Of a stretch of DNA of 64,000 nt, positions 19,239 to 27,933 are shown in pieces. Made by a program: the position numbers and the translations under genes. The stretch lies in assembly GCA_004292675.1 (NCBI GenBank), contig RDXO01000018.1, positions 1 to 64,000 on the forward strand, in the 5' to 3' direction. The first letter of the stretch is position 1. The number at the start of each line of letters is the position of its first letter. This stretch comes from Alphaproteobacteria bacterium. Lineage in GTDB: Bacteria; Pseudomonadota; Alphaproteobacteria; Rickettsiales; UBA998. Below the pieces are notes generated by a model. The model searched no databases. It was not told the origin of the DNA and worked only from the letters and a program-made list of their open reading frames with translations.

Positions 19239-19769
19239 TTATCCACCTACATTCACATTCATGCTAGGGAGTTCTTTGTTTAATTGCTGCAATACATCAT
19301 TGGTGATGTCTAATGATGGTTTGGTATAAAGCAGTTGTGCCGAAGGCGCGACTATATCATAATTGCGCTCTTGTGACATTTTCGTGATGATTGTAATCAC
19401 GCGTGCTTGGATCGTGCCAATCGATGCTTCAAATGCCTGACGTAATTTCATGCGCTTAGTTCCCACATCTTTTTGGGCATTGGCGGCTTTTTCGCGGAAT
19501 GCTTGGACTTTTTCCTTGAATACATCAGCAGAGAGCAAGCTGCGTTGTTTAACCAATTCTTGATCGCTTTTTTGCAATTCTGTTTCGGTTTTTTTTACCT
19601 GTGCTTGGAATTCTTTTAATTTGCTATCTAGCTGTAGTTTGGCACTTTTTGCAGCACTTGCTTCTGCCATAATGCGTTGCATATCCACGGTTGCCATGGT
19701 GAAGGCGTTGGCGTTGCTTGCTCCCAAAAGTGCAACCAATGCGCATGTAATACCGAATGTTCTTTTCAT
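19239..19769 (-). CDS. OmpH/Skp-family periplasmic chaperone
   Basis: A periplasmic chaperone that holds unfolded outer-membrane proteins. A Sec signal peptide covers residues 1-22 (KRTFGITCALVALLGASNANA). After it comes the typical VDMQRIMAEASAAK motif and a long charged coiled coil (about 40-130), 176 residues in all. The start follows GAGGAGA. In most relatives bamA lies immediately upstream; here the upstream gene is a divergent small lipoprotein, so the chromosome has been rearranged at this point. Confidence 0.9.
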   Translation of the reverse strand: MKRTFGITCALVALLGASNANAFTMATVDMQRIMAEASAAKSAKLQLDSKLKEFQAQVKKTETELQKSDQELVKQRSLLSADVFKEKVQAFREKAANAQKDVGTKRMKLRQAFEASIGTIQARVITIITKMSQERNYDIVAPSAQLLYTKPSLDITNDVLQQLNKELPSMNVNVGG

Positions 19770-19913
19770 GTGCGTATCTCCTCTATGTCATGATAACTAC
19801 TCGTGTAGCAAGTAATGGGATTTTTTTCTACAATAAAATGCGAACCATCATAGAATTTTTAGGACTATAGCGTATCATGGCAACAATATGATGCTCAGGA
19901 GGGCGATTTTTTT

Positions 19914-20114
19914 ATGGATAAAAGGATTCTACTTGCTTTATGCATAGGCAGCACAATGATGCTGGGCGCATGTGATCATCATGTTCAAGAAGGCTTGAAA
20001 CCCGCAAGCGCAACGGATGTGAGTGCGGATCGAGGGCTTGTCCCTGCGATTATACGTCAGATTGTGCCAAAAGGGGGTGAGGCGCATCGTCCAGCACGCG
20101 TGCTTCTTCTTTAA
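19914..20114 (+). CDS. Small predicted lipoprotein
   Basis: A 66-residue product with a classical lipoprotein signal: Lys/Arg at 3-4, a hydrophobic stretch, and the lipobox LGAC with Cys20 as the lipidation site. The mature part is only 47 residues and ends in RPARVLLL. A strong AGGAGGG ribosome site precedes the ATG. The last 65 bp overlap the convergent Trm112 gene, so the C-terminus may be derived from antisense coding sequence and the protein may be a shortened version of a longer ancestor. Function unknown. Confidence 0.6.
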   Translation: MDKRILLALCIGSTMMLGACDHHVQEGLKPASATDVSADRGLVPAIIRQIVPKGGEAHRPARVLLL

Positions 20115-20286
20115 GCAAAATCGGAATACCGTTGCGAATAGGGTATGCTACCTGTTGCGCAAGGCTAATAAGTTCCTGTTTTTCCTTATCATAAATAAGG
20201 GATGTTTTGCTGATGGGGCAGACAAGCAAGCTAAGTAATTCCTCGTTGAATGCGAGGTTAGGGCGTGGCGTGGAGCTATCAGGCAT
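20050..20286 (-). CDS. Trm112-family protein
   Basis: A 78-residue protein of the Trm112/YcaR family, typical length for alphaproteobacteria. The conserved core LLVCPISKTSLIYDKEKQEL is followed by AYPIRNGIPILLKEEAR. In eukaryotes and archaea this family activates SAM methyltransferases; the bacterial role is not settled. The ATG at 20286 is chosen because GAGGAAA precedes it; an upstream TTG is less likely. Confidence 0.88.
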   Translation of the reverse strand: MPDSSTPRPNLAFNEELLSLLVCPISKTSLIYDKEKQELISLAQQVAYPIRNGIPILLKEEARVLDDAPHPLLAQSDV

Positions 20287-20390
20287 AAAAAATTTCCTCA
20301 AGGTGTTTTTTCTTCTTGCAATTTAGCACAAACACGCTATTATCCGCAACCTAAACATAACGCAAAAAATACATAATGCGTTAGGCAAAT

Positions 20391-20465
20391 GCGGGTGTAG
20401 CTCAGGGGTAGAGCGCAACCTTGCCAAGGTTGAAGTCGAGAGTTCGAATCTCTTCACCCGCTCCA
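20391..20465 (+). tRNA. tRNA-Gly (GCC)
   Basis: A full cloverleaf: the 7-bp acceptor stem GCGGGTG/CACCCGC, a D-arm with AGCTCAGGGGTAGAGC, an anticodon loop TTGCCAA giving GCC, a T-arm with GTTCGAATC, and a genome-encoded CCA end. Confidence 0.97.
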
Positions 20466-20540
20466 TTTTTTCAAATAAAATATATTGTGAGATTTTTGTA
20501 GTAAGTCTAGCTTCTCGTCACTCTTGGCTTGTCACCCCCT

Positions 20541-20601
20541 ACCCAATCATCTGCGGTTTTTCGTTGAAAAACCTTGATTCTTGGACTCCCCCGCAGGCGG
20601 G
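20541..20601 (+). repeat. Exact 61-bp dispersed repeat, copy 1 (with GC-rich palindrome)
   Basis: The 61 bases starting acccaatcatctgcgg and ending in the palindrome ctcccccgcaggcggg are identical to 44704-44764. Each copy lies downstream of a tRNA gene (tRNA-Gly here, tRNA-Val there). The following bases to 20678 contain a REP-like half site (ggcaggaatgacg at about 20652-20664). Confidence 0.9.
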
Positions 20602-20678
20602 AGAGTAAGCCATTCATATCGTATGAGGGGTGGTGAACACTCTTGGCGTAAGGCAGGAATGACGAATTTGTTAGTCAA

Positions 20679-21251
20679 CTAGAGGACGCGTGGGGCGGGA
20701 AGGCGGGTGACAATCGCTTCAAGAACTTCGGCAATGCCAATACCTGTTTTAGCAGAAATGAGTAAAGCATCGGAGGCATCAATACCGATCACTTCTTCAA
20801 TTTGCGCTTTGATGCGCTCAGGGTCTGCGGCAGGAAGATCAATTTTATTTAAGACGGGAATAATTTCATGATTAGCATCAATGGCTTGATAGACGTTCGC
20901 TAATGTTTGCGCTTCCACTCCTTGCGATGCATCCACCACCAAAAGTGAACCCTCACACGCTGCCAAACAGCGACTTACTTCATAAGAAAAATCCACATGC
21001 CCCGGCGTATCCATAAGGTTGAGAATATAGGTTTCTCCGTCATTCGCTTTATAAGTCAAGCGGACTGTTTGTGATTTGATGGTGATACCACGTTCGCGCT
21101 CAATATCCATGCTATCCAGTAGCTGATCGTGCATATCGCGTGCATCAATCGCACCGCAATGTTGAATGAGGCGATCCGCAAGGGTCGATTTGCCATGATC
21201 AATATGGGCAACAATCGAAAAATTACGTATGCGGTGCAGTGGAGTGGGCAT
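20679..21251 (-). pseudogene. lepA: Truncated lepA: elongation factor 4 GTPase domain only
   Basis: The 190 residues match the N-terminal G domain of the ribosome back-translocase EF4/LepA: HIDHGKST (P-loop, about 15), the [12 protein letters not shown] switch, DTPGHVDF, and NKIDLPAA. The frame stops at TAG straight after RLPAPRVL, just where the G domain ends. Normal LepA has about 600 residues, so domains II to V and the LepA-specific C-terminus are gone. The DNA beyond the stop is intergenic repeat sequence in all frames, which points to a rearrangement or deletion rather than a frameshift. A free GTPase domain would not be expected to perform EF4 function. The ATG at 21251 follows AAGGAA. 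Confidence 0.85.
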
Positions 21252-21316
21252 AATGTTCCTTATTCTGTAGGGCATTGTGTTATCGCAAAATTGCGACGCA
21301 CACACAATACATTATA

Positions 21317-21436
21317 TATACCCATTTCATTTCAAGGACTTGAATCCTTGTACGTGAAATGAAGGGTATATCTTAGTAAAAATACTCATCGTTTTCATAT
21401 GTTGATACTACGCATCGTGCGTGTGCGATGAGTATA
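21317..21436 (+). repeat. 120-bp double-hairpin intergenic repeat, copy 2
   Basis: The same length and order of two palindromes as at 11145-11264, with scattered substitutions (tcaaggacttgaatccttg loop region; gcatcgtgcgtgtgcgatgag in the second arm). It lies just upstream of the truncated lepA and before the prepilin gene. Confidence 0.85.
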
Positions 21437-21482
21437 ACAGGATTTGAGAGTAGGTAAAGCATAAAATGATATTTAGCTTTAA

Positions 21483-21520
21483 TTAACCTAAATCCTATAT
21501 TATAGGAGATGTCATTAACC
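21483..21520 (+). promoter_or_regulatory. Possible regulatory region of the prepilin gene (two TTAACC sites, small palindrome)
   Basis: Two TTAACC words (21483-21488 and 21515-21520), which match the CtrA half-site known in alphaproteobacteria, flank the palindrome CCTATA-T-TATAGG (21494-21506). This is about 20-55 bp ahead of the prepilin ATG. The CtrA link is an inference only. Confidence 0.3.
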
Positions 21521-21537
21521 GTCAATGGAGCTATGCT

Positions 21538-22359
21538 ATGAATCACATCCCTAAGCAGAACCATCATCGTGACGGCTTTTCTCTGTTAGAATTAGCGATC
21601 GTCCTGACCATTTTGGGGATTATTGCGGGTGGGGTATTGACGGGGCGACATCTTATTCGTAGTGCGCAATTACGCACGATTATCACGGAAAAAGACCGTT
21701 TGCAATCCGCCGTGAACGCCTTTGAGGAAAAATTCGATGCGCTTCCCGGAGATTTTACGGGAGCAGTGGCGTTATGGGGTGTCATGCCGACAGGGGCGTG
21801 CCAGATTGGTTATGGGATGGGAGCGCGTGATGCCACGGGTACGCAAACCTGCAATGGTGATGGTGATGGCGATATATCCTATATTCCTGCCGTAGGAAAT
21901 AATGCGGAAGGCGCGTTATTTTGGCAGCATTTGAATAATGCGGGGCTGTGGGAAGGACGTTATAGCGGTGTATTTAGTGGGTGGGGAGCGGCAGGATCAT
22001 TTTATTTTAGCAAATTTGGGGAACGCACTTATGTGACTCCACACCATTATCGTGCCTTTTTTGGTGGGGGGATTATACCACGAAATGATATGGTGTCGTT
22101 TGAAGGAGAATATGGGCATACGATGGTGTATATGTCTAATGACGGCACGCACAATGTCTTTCTTCCTGAAGAAGCCTACGGTATAGATAGAAAAATGGAT
22201 GATGGATTGCCGGGGGTTGGCATGGTAGTGACGCGAGAACGCGATGGCGCGCTATGCAATACGCTTCCCGCGAGCAGTTCCACGGCAGCAGAGCTTTATA
22301 GCTATAACAGAGCGCATGATCAACGTGCGTGCGAGTTAGAATTTAAGAATATGTGGTGA
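21538..22359 (+). CDS. Prepilin-type protein (type IV pilin/pseudopilin N-terminus), copy 1
   Basis: A 273-residue protein with a type IV prepilin signal: the basic leader NHIPKQNHHRDG, then FSLLELAIVLTILGIIAGGV with Glu at mature position 5, cleaved by PilD/TadV-like peptidase before Phe. The large ectodomain has the pattern KFDALPGD..A..LWG, a CNGDGDGD loop, EGRYSG, and KMDDGLPGVGM. All of these recur in the protein at 56519-57307. Four Cys residues could form disulfides. It stands alone, without pilus assembly genes. The ATG follows GGAG at short spacing. Confidence 0.82.
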   Translation: MNHIPKQNHHRDGFSLLELAIVLTILGIIAGGVLTGRHLIRSAQLRTIITEKDRLQSAVNAFEEKFDALPGDFTGAVALWGVMPTGACQIGYGMGARDATGTQTCNGDGDGDISYIPAVGNNAEGALFWQHLNNAGLWEGRYSGVFSGWGAAGSFYFSKFGERTYVTPHHYRAFFGGGIIPRNDMVSFEGEYGHTMVYMSNDGTHNVFLPEEAYGIDRKMDDGLPGVGMVVTRERDGALCNTLPASSSTAAELYSYNRAHDQRACELEFKNMW

Positions 22360-23304
22360 TCATCGACGTGAGGGGTGGGCGCGCATCAGCGCAATGCGAG
22401 CATAGCTATATAAACCATAGAGGGTGCTTGTCGCAAGTAAGGTAGAGCCGATGACGGGAATGATGATACAGGAAGCATAGACCGCAAAGAAAATCAAGTT
22501 AGTGCGCGGTAGGTGAAAGCGTTTGATGGCATTATGGAGGGCGGCGATGCCTGAACAGGTGTAAGGGATGAGCAGAATAATCCCTGCAATACGGGCGGCA
22601 TGAGCCAAAGACCCCGTCATTTCTGCTCCCAAAAACCATACAAGTAGCAATAAAATAAAGATAGGATGTGCAGGTACATAGGGCGTGAGATGCACCGATG
22701 GGCGTGGGGATGCAGAAAAACATTGGATGATTTGATGCGCAAGCCCTGCGGCTAAGATAAGCATCAGCACATAATGACACCATAGGGATGAAATCAGAAT
22801 TTCTTGCAGCGTTTCTTTGGGAAATTTATATTCAGGAAATTCTTTTTGTATCTGTTCGATAAGGAGGGGAATATCTGAGAGGTAGCTTTGCTTTAGCATA
22901 AAAGGAAAGGCATGTTCTGACATACCCAACGCAAGATAAAAAAGTGCGGTGTACATACACGCTAAGGTAAGGGCATATCCTAAGGGTGTCCAATGAAGTA
23001 ATTTGCGTTCAGGGTCTATGGCAACCATCATCAGGGAACGAAAAAAGATAATGGCAGGAATGATTTGTGCGGTGCAATGTGCGAGTGCTTGCATGGGCGA
23101 CCATAAAAACAATAAGGCAATGGATGCCATCACTCCCGCAGAGATCGCCCCATGGTGACTATAACGCATGGTGGCAAGGGCAAAAACGAGGATAGGGAGA
23201 AACGGCACAGTGATACCATAAATCCAGCCTTGTGCCTCAGCATGATAAAGAAGTGCTGCTAACAGACCAGCACCAAGAGCAGGAATAGGAATAACAATCA
23301 TCAT
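22360..23304 (-). CDS. DUF2232-like polytopic membrane protein
   Basis: A 314-residue integral membrane protein with about eight hydrophobic helices starting at the N-terminus (IPIPALGAGLLAALLY) and ending with GSTLLATSTLYGLYSY before a basic tail. The layout fits the DUF2232/YybS family, members of which often lie near rpsR/rplI in alphaproteobacteria; that context is absent here. It abuts the prepilin stop codon without a gap and is convergent to it. Function unknown, possibly transport. Confidence 0.6.
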   Translation of the reverse strand: MMIVIPIPALGAGLLAALLYHAEAQGWIYGITVPFLPILVFALATMRYSHHGAISAGVMASIALLFLWSPMQALAHCTAQIIPAIIFFRSLMMVAIDPERKLLHWTPLGYALTLACMYTALFYLALGMSEHAFPFMLKQSYLSDIPLLIEQIQKEFPEYKFPKETLQEILISSLWCHYVLMLILAAGLAHQIIQCFSASPRPSVHLTPYVPAHPIFILLLLVWFLGAEMTGSLAHAARIAGIILLIPYTCSGIAALHNAIKRFHLPRTNLIFFAVYASCIIIPVIGSTLLATSTLYGLYSYARIALMRAHPSRR

Positions 23305-23346
23305 AGCGTGACTATAGAATAGTCGGTAAAAAAATACAATTTATTT

Positions 23347-23910
23347 TTAACGCTTGTTTAGTACACCACACGCAATACGCGCCCCCGCATTGCCCGCAGG
23401 TTGGGAGTGATAATCATCTTGTTGGGCATGAAGAATGATAGCTGCACCGTCTTCATCCAAAAATGTCGCCAATGTTTGATGGGGTAAGAAAAAATCGACT
23501 CGCGCTGTGCCGTCCTTATGCACCCAAATATTGGGCATATCACCCGTATGATAGCCATCCTTCACCAAAAACCCATGCGCGGTGATGTGTTGATGATCGT
23601 TGTGCGGTTGTTGTGAGGCGTGCGCCCCTGCATCGGTAAAATCACCCTGAGCGCATAGACCGTGCGCATGAATATGGATGCCATGCCAGCCAGTCGGAAG
23701 ATGTTCTGCCGTGATCTGTGCTAAAATACCGTTAGGCGTTTCCCTAAGGGAGAGTGTCCCCAGCTCTTTTTGCTCTTTATCCATAAGGGTTGCAGAAGCA
23801 GAAGCGAGCGGTTGCGCTTTGTGCTTATCATGTTCATCGCACGCCTTAGTATGGGTAAGGGGAAGGGTGCTGAAGATGAGGGAGCAGAAAATGACGGATG
23901 AAAAACGCAT
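23347..23910 (-). CDS. sodC: Periplasmic Cu/Zn superoxide dismutase SodC
   Basis: Dismutates superoxide in the periplasm. It has a signal peptide (about 1-23, FSSVIFCSLIFSTLPLTHTKA), the copper-binding HGIHIHAHG at about 79-87, a second metal-ligand stretch rich in His (PHNDHQHITAHG) with the zinc-ligand Asp downstream, and a disulfide-forming Cys pair (GLC... and RIACGVL). Length is 187 residues, normal for bacterial SodC. It is probably cotranscribed after the TolQ-like gene, 24 bp upstream. Confidence 0.93.
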   Translation of the reverse strand: MRFSSVIFCSLIFSTLPLTHTKACDEHDKHKAQPLASASATLMDKEQKELGTLSLRETPNGILAQITAEHLPTGWHGIHIHAHGLCAQGDFTDAGAHASQQPHNDHQHITAHGFLVKDGYHTGDMPNIWVHKDGTARVDFFLPHQTLATFLDEDGAAIILHAQQDDYHSQPAGNAGARIACGVLNKR

Positions 23911-23934
23911 AAGCTATCCTTGGGCGTGCAAATT

Positions 23935-24750
23935 TTAAGAACGATAGGATGGGCTGAGTAATTTTAATGTATTGGAGGATTGAGGCGTGGTGCGCACCTG
24001 ATCCAATAATTGCTCTTGCTCTTGTTTGAGTTTTTCTTGCTCATCGCGCAATTTGGCAATCGCCTCATGTTCTTGTTTTAGAAAATCGCGTTGATTGATT
24101 AATTCACGACGTTCTTGCTCTTTTTCATTGCGAATAAAGACATCTTCCAGAGCCAAAATCTGAATAGCAACATCGCGCATACGCACGCGTACTTTTTCAA
24201 TTTGTCCATCAATAACATAATACGCCGTGATGGCAGGAATCGCTACGACAAGTCCGCCCACGGTTGTGATCAGTGCTTCCCATATCCCACCTGCGAGAAT
24301 AGAAGGATCAACGCGCCCATCTGCTTCACTGATTGTTGCAAAGACGGTGATCATACCTGTCACTGTTCCAAGCAAACCGAGAAGAGGAGAGGTATTAGCA
24401 ACCAATTCTAAACCACGCATATGTGTTTCTAATACTTGGATTTCAGCCGCACCAATGCGTGCAATCTCCGATTCACGGCTTTTGATGGACATATCACGAT
24501 TGAGTACGCAACGAATCGCTGTGCGCATAATGCGTGCAACAGGACCAGTAGTTTTCTCTAGCATATGTTCCGCATCAGTATATTCACCTTGCTTCACATG
24601 CTGCATTACGGGTTCGATAAATCCAGTTTTGTGCGCCCCAGAGGAGTTGAATTGCACGATCTTATAAAAAATCACTGCCAATGCATAGATGGAAATAAAT
24701 GCAAGGACGATCATGATAGGGCCGCCCTTAACTAAAATATCTAATCCCAT
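23935..24750 (-). CDS. MotA/TolQ/ExbB-family proton channel protein with C-terminal coiled coil
   Basis: An inner-membrane protein of 271 residues. Membrane helices are at about 10-28 and, after a cytoplasmic loop (about 35-115), at about 118-140 (LLGLLGTVTGMITVFATI) and 160-180. These positions and the G.LGTV motif are those of TolQ/ExbB. Unusually, residues about 205-255 form a Glu/Lys/Gln-rich coiled coil (RDEQEKLKQEQEQLLDQV) that ordinary ExbB/TolQ lack. No ExbD/TolR or TonB/TolA partner is nearby, so the driven process is unknown. Confidence 0.85.
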   Translation of the reverse strand: MGLDILVKGGPIMIVLAFISIYALAVIFYKIVQFNSSGAHKTGFIEPVMQHVKQGEYTDAEHMLEKTTGPVARIMRTAIRCVLNRDMSIKSRESEIARIGAAEIQVLETHMRGLELVANTSPLLGLLGTVTGMITVFATISEADGRVDPSILAGGIWEALITTVGGLVVAIPAITAYYVIDGQIEKVRVRMRDVAIQILALEDVFIRNEKEQERRELINQRDFLKQEHEAIAKLRDEQEKLKQEQEQLLDQVRTTPQSSNTLKLLSPSYRS

Positions 24751-24822
24751 ACGGGGTACTCCTAATAAAAATAATAAGGGGTGTAACTTAGCCTGATTTT
24801 GATCATAAATCCATAAAAATAA

Positions 24823-25671
24823 TCACAGCTTCAAGGCTTTTTGCGCCTCGAAAAGAAATAGTTTCGCTTCACTATGCTGCGTATCAATATCGCACGCTCG
24901 CACAGCATCCATATAGGCAAGGGCTACTTCTTGTTGCGCCAACCAACAACGACCGCGTTCAAGATAATGCAGCGATGCACCATAATGATAATGTTTATGG
25001 GTGATTGCCATGCATGTGAGTCCGTGTTGGATGGCAGTGAATGCTGCCTCCCATGCGCCCTCATGGGCATAGGTGAGGCTACGATATAACCAGCCAGATG
25101 CACATAAAACTGCGTCAGATAAAGTTGCATTGATGTTTTGCATAGTCTCAAAGTTATGTTCCTGATAGGCGCGTACCCATGCATCATGGGTGTGATGATA
25201 GGCTGTCATGGGCAAGGATAATGCCATGTTGCGGGTGAGTTGCTGCCATTTATCGTGATAAGAAGCAAATGGTGCGTGGTACTCGTGAAAAGATGGTGCG
25301 TTATGCCATCCATCACGCTGGAGCGCGAGGGCAGGGCTATGTTGATGATCTTGAAAGATGGCTTTGGTTAAGGCACTATGTGCTTCATCATCCCGATCGA
25401 GTGCGTGTAGGATGATGGCTTCGTGATAATGCAACGCTGCGTGATCAAAATGAATGATGGGATGATAGCGATGCGCAATTTCAATGGCGTGGCTATACGC
25501 ATCAATCGCTGCCTCAAAATTTCCTTGTGCCTCACAATGATGGGCATAACGATGCCAACCATCACCATGCCATGGTTCATGATGCAACCAGATGGGAAAT
25601 TCATCTAGTGCGTTAGGGAATGTGGGGATAAGACCATAAATCCGCCCCATATCCGAATGCTGCCATGTCAT
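24823..25671 (-). CDS. Tetratricopeptide-repeat-like protein
   Basis: A 282-residue soluble protein made of helical pairs with TPR-like spacing, for example GNFEAAIDAYSHAIEIAHRY (about 51-70), IILHALDRDDEAHSALTKAI and REVA-like QQEVALAYMDAVRACD near the end. It is exceptionally rich in His and Tyr. No enzymatic motif or signal peptide is seen. TPR proteins are usually scaffolds, and its partner is not evident. Confidence 0.65.
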   Translation of the reverse strand: MTWQHSDMGRIYGLIPTFPNALDEFPIWLHHEPWHGDGWHRYAHHCEAQGNFEAAIDAYSHAIEIAHRYHPIIHFDHAALHYHEAIILHALDRDDEAHSALTKAIFQDHQHSPALALQRDGWHNAPSFHEYHAPFASYHDKWQQLTRNMALSLPMTAYHHTHDAWVRAYQEHNFETMQNINATLSDAVLCASGWLYRSLTYAHEGAWEAAFTAIQHGLTCMAITHKHYHYGASLHYLERGRCWLAQQEVALAYMDAVRACDIDTQHSEAKLFLFEAQKALKL

Positions 25672-25677
25672 GGCATA

Positions 25678-26106
25678 TTACCCGATAAAAGTGCGCCATA
25701 AGCACATAAGACTCAGAAGTGCGAGCGGCGTAAAGGTGCAGAACATACCCCCTTGACGCATTGTGATGTTCATGGCAGTGCCACGCGCTACAGAAGCAGG
25801 TTCAACGACCAATAAACTGAATGCATGGGCAACACGCCCGCACAGCATCATGGAGGCAAGTAGGTGAAGCATCCAACTTGGTGCTGCGTTCGTCAGTTCT
25901 GCAAGGACAAGCAACAGCAAAAAGATCGGCATATATTCCGTGAAGTTGCCTTGTACGCGTATGGCACGGCTTAATTCTTGTGATCCGCCATCCAGTAAGG
26001 TAACGCCATGTTTGACGCGAAACTTAATAACAATCACCGATAAGACTAAGAGCATGATACCACTTAGTCCTGTATAAAGCAGGGAGATAGATAACATAGG
26101 GAACAT
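25678..26106 (-). CDS. MAPEG-family membrane protein
   Basis: A 142-residue protein with four hydrophobic helices. It has the MAPEG-type segment RAIRVQGNFTEYMPIFLLLL (about 48-67, matching the R..R...N..E motif of the family), then GRVAHAFSLLV. Eukaryotic members are glutathione-dependent or eicosanoid enzymes; bacterial members are mostly uncharacterised. Its ATG touches the leuB stop codon directly, so it probably rides on the leuB transcript. Confidence 0.85.
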   Translation of the reverse strand: MFPMLSISLLYTGLSGIMLLVLSVIVIKFRVKHGVTLLDGGSQELSRAIRVQGNFTEYMPIFLLLLVLAELTNAAPSWMLHLLASMMLCGRVAHAFSLLVVEPASVARGTAMNITMRQGGMFCTFTPLALLSLMCLWRTFIG

Positions 26107-27222
26107 TTATGCTGCGTGTGCCAGTTTGAGTTTATCTAAACATGCAATGACATGATCGCCCATTTCAGACGTGCCAACCAATTTTTTGCCTGCACCCATA
26201 ATATCTGCCGTGCGCACTTCATTAAGCACATGATTGACGGCGGTTTCAATCATATCCGCTGCAAGAGGTGCATCAAAAGAGAGGCGCAACATCATAGCAA
26301 CAGAAAGAATAGTGGCTAATGGATTGGCTTTATCTTGCCCAGCAATATCAGGGGCTGATCCGTGAACGGGTTCATAAAGTGCTGCTTGCTTGCCGTTTGC
26401 TTGACGTTCTCCCAATGATGCAGAAGGAAGCATGCCGAGCGATCCTGTCAACATGGCAGCGCAATCTGAGAGAATATCACCAAATAAATTGCCCGTGACC
26501 ATCACATCAAATTGTTTTGGATTGCGCACTAATTGCATTGCGGCATTATCGACATACATATGACTGAGTGCGACATCCGTATATTCTTCTGCGTGAATCG
26601 CACAGACGCGATTGCGCCACATTTCCGTGGTTTCTAAGACATTAGCTTTATCAACCGAGCAAAGGCGACCCGACCGACCACGCGCTAGGCTAAGGGCAAC
26701 ACGCGCAATACGATCCACTTCAGAAGCGCGATAGATCATGGTATTGCGTCCGACCAACTCACCATCTTCCATCTGTACGCCACGCGGAGTACCAAAATAG
26801 ACATCCCCTGTGAGTTCGCGGACAATCATCAGATCAAGACCAGATACATATTCAGGCTTAAGGCTTGAGGCATCCACCAACGCTTCAAAGCACAAAGCAG
26901 GGCGTAAATTGGCAAATAATCCCAGTTCTTTGCGGATGGCAAGCAAACCACGTTCAGGGCGCACCGAATAATCAAGCCCTTCCCATTGTGGACCACCAAC
27001 TGCACCGAGTAAAATAGCGTCTGCTGCATGGGCTTGACGTAATGTTTCGGCAGGGAAGGGAGTTCCAACCGCATCATAGGCACTGCCCCCGATTAAGCCT
27101 TCATCAAAGGTAAGATCAAACGTACCATGTGCCACAAACCAATGAAGAACTTTCACCGCCTCACGCACCACTTCATGACCAATACCATCACCCGGCAAAA
27201 GAAGAATATGTTTTTTATTCAT
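26107..27222 (-). CDS. leuB: 3-isopropylmalate dehydrogenase LeuB
   Basis: NAD-dependent oxidative decarboxylation of 3-isopropylmalate, the third step of leucine synthesis. The 371-residue protein begins [14 protein letters not shown]. It contains the substrate-binding Arg region ([20 protein letters not shown] at about 87), the Tyr/Lys stretch [12 protein letters not shown] at about 138, and the C-terminal [18 protein letters not shown] that binds NAD. The start follows AAGGAG. It is 14 bp after leuD on the same strand. Confidence 0.97.
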   Translation of the reverse strand: MNKKHILLLPGDGIGHEVVREAVKVLHWFVAHGTFDLTFDEGLIGGSAYDAVGTPFPAETLRQAHAADAILLGAVGGPQWEGLDYSVRPERGLLAIRKELGLFANLRPALCFEALVDASSLKPEYVSGLDLMIVRELTGDVYFGTPRGVQMEDGELVGRNTMIYRASEVDRIARVALSLARGRSGRLCSVDKANVLETTEMWRNRVCAIHAEEYTDVALSHMYVDNAAMQLVRNPKQFDVMVTGNLFGDILSDCAAMLTGSLGMLPSASLGERQANGKQAALYEPVHGSAPDIAGQDKANPLATILSVAMMLRLSFDAPLAADMIETAVNHVLNEVRTADIMGAGKKLVGTSEMGDHVIACLDKLKLAHAA

Positions 27223-27236
27223 GGCGTATCATCTCC

Positions 27237-27848
27237 TTAGGCGTGATGGGCGTAAAGCCAAGGGGCGTTGCTTGCTTGGCGTTGTTCAAATGCGCTGATA
27301 GCATCAAGATGCGCTTCCGTCAGCCCAATATCATCGAGTCCTTCCAAAAGACATGTTTTGCGTGCCGCATCAAGCTCAAAGCGGATGGTTAATGCCCCCG
27401 CGCCAATAGTTTGATTGGGGAGATCAATCGCAATTTTTTCACCTGTAGCAGCGTGGGCGCAGAGGCTATCCACATGTGCTTGCGATAATGCAATGGGCAA
27501 GATACCGTTTTTGAAGCAATTATTATAAAAAATATCGGCAAAACTTGGGGCAATGATGCAACGAATGCCATAATCTAACAATGCCCATGGTGCATGTTCA
27601 CGGCTTGATCCGCATCCAAAATTATCACCCGCTACGATGATTTGCGCCCTATCAAACGGCGCACGATGCAAAATGAAATTCTCTATTTTTTTACCCGAAA
27701 CATCATAGCGCATTTCAAAAAACAAACCTTCTGATAAGCCCGTGCGCTTAATCGTTTTCAAAAATTGCTTCGGAATGATCATATCCGTATCAATATTTTG
27801 CAGAGTCAGCGGTGCAGCGATGGCTTCAAGAGTGATAAAAGGTGTCAT
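27237..27848 (-). CDS. leuD: 3-isopropylmalate dehydratase small subunit LeuD
   Basis: The swivelling domain of isopropylmalate isomerase, which works with the iron-sulfur subunit LeuC. The 203 residues include TLQNIDTDMIIPKQFLK near the start and the GCGSSREHAPWAL motif at about 70. The ATG at 27848 is chosen from homology; further upstream codons are not family-like. leuC, usually next door, is not in the window, so it must lie elsewhere. Confidence 0.95.
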   Translation of the reverse strand: MTPFITLEAIAAPLTLQNIDTDMIIPKQFLKTIKRTGLSEGLFFEMRYDVSGKKIENFILHRAPFDRAQIIVAGDNFGCGSSREHAPWALLDYGIRCIIAPSFADIFYNNCFKNGILPIALSQAHVDSLCAHAATGEKIAIDLPNQTIGAGALTIRFELDAARKTCLLEGLDDIGLTEAHLDAISAFEQRQASNAPWLYAHHA

Positions 27849-27933
27849 AATCATATGCCGTGGGGTAAAAATGAGACAAAGAAAATAATAGATTTTTTCA
27901 AGAGATGCAAGCATTTCATGCGACACAAAGCAC

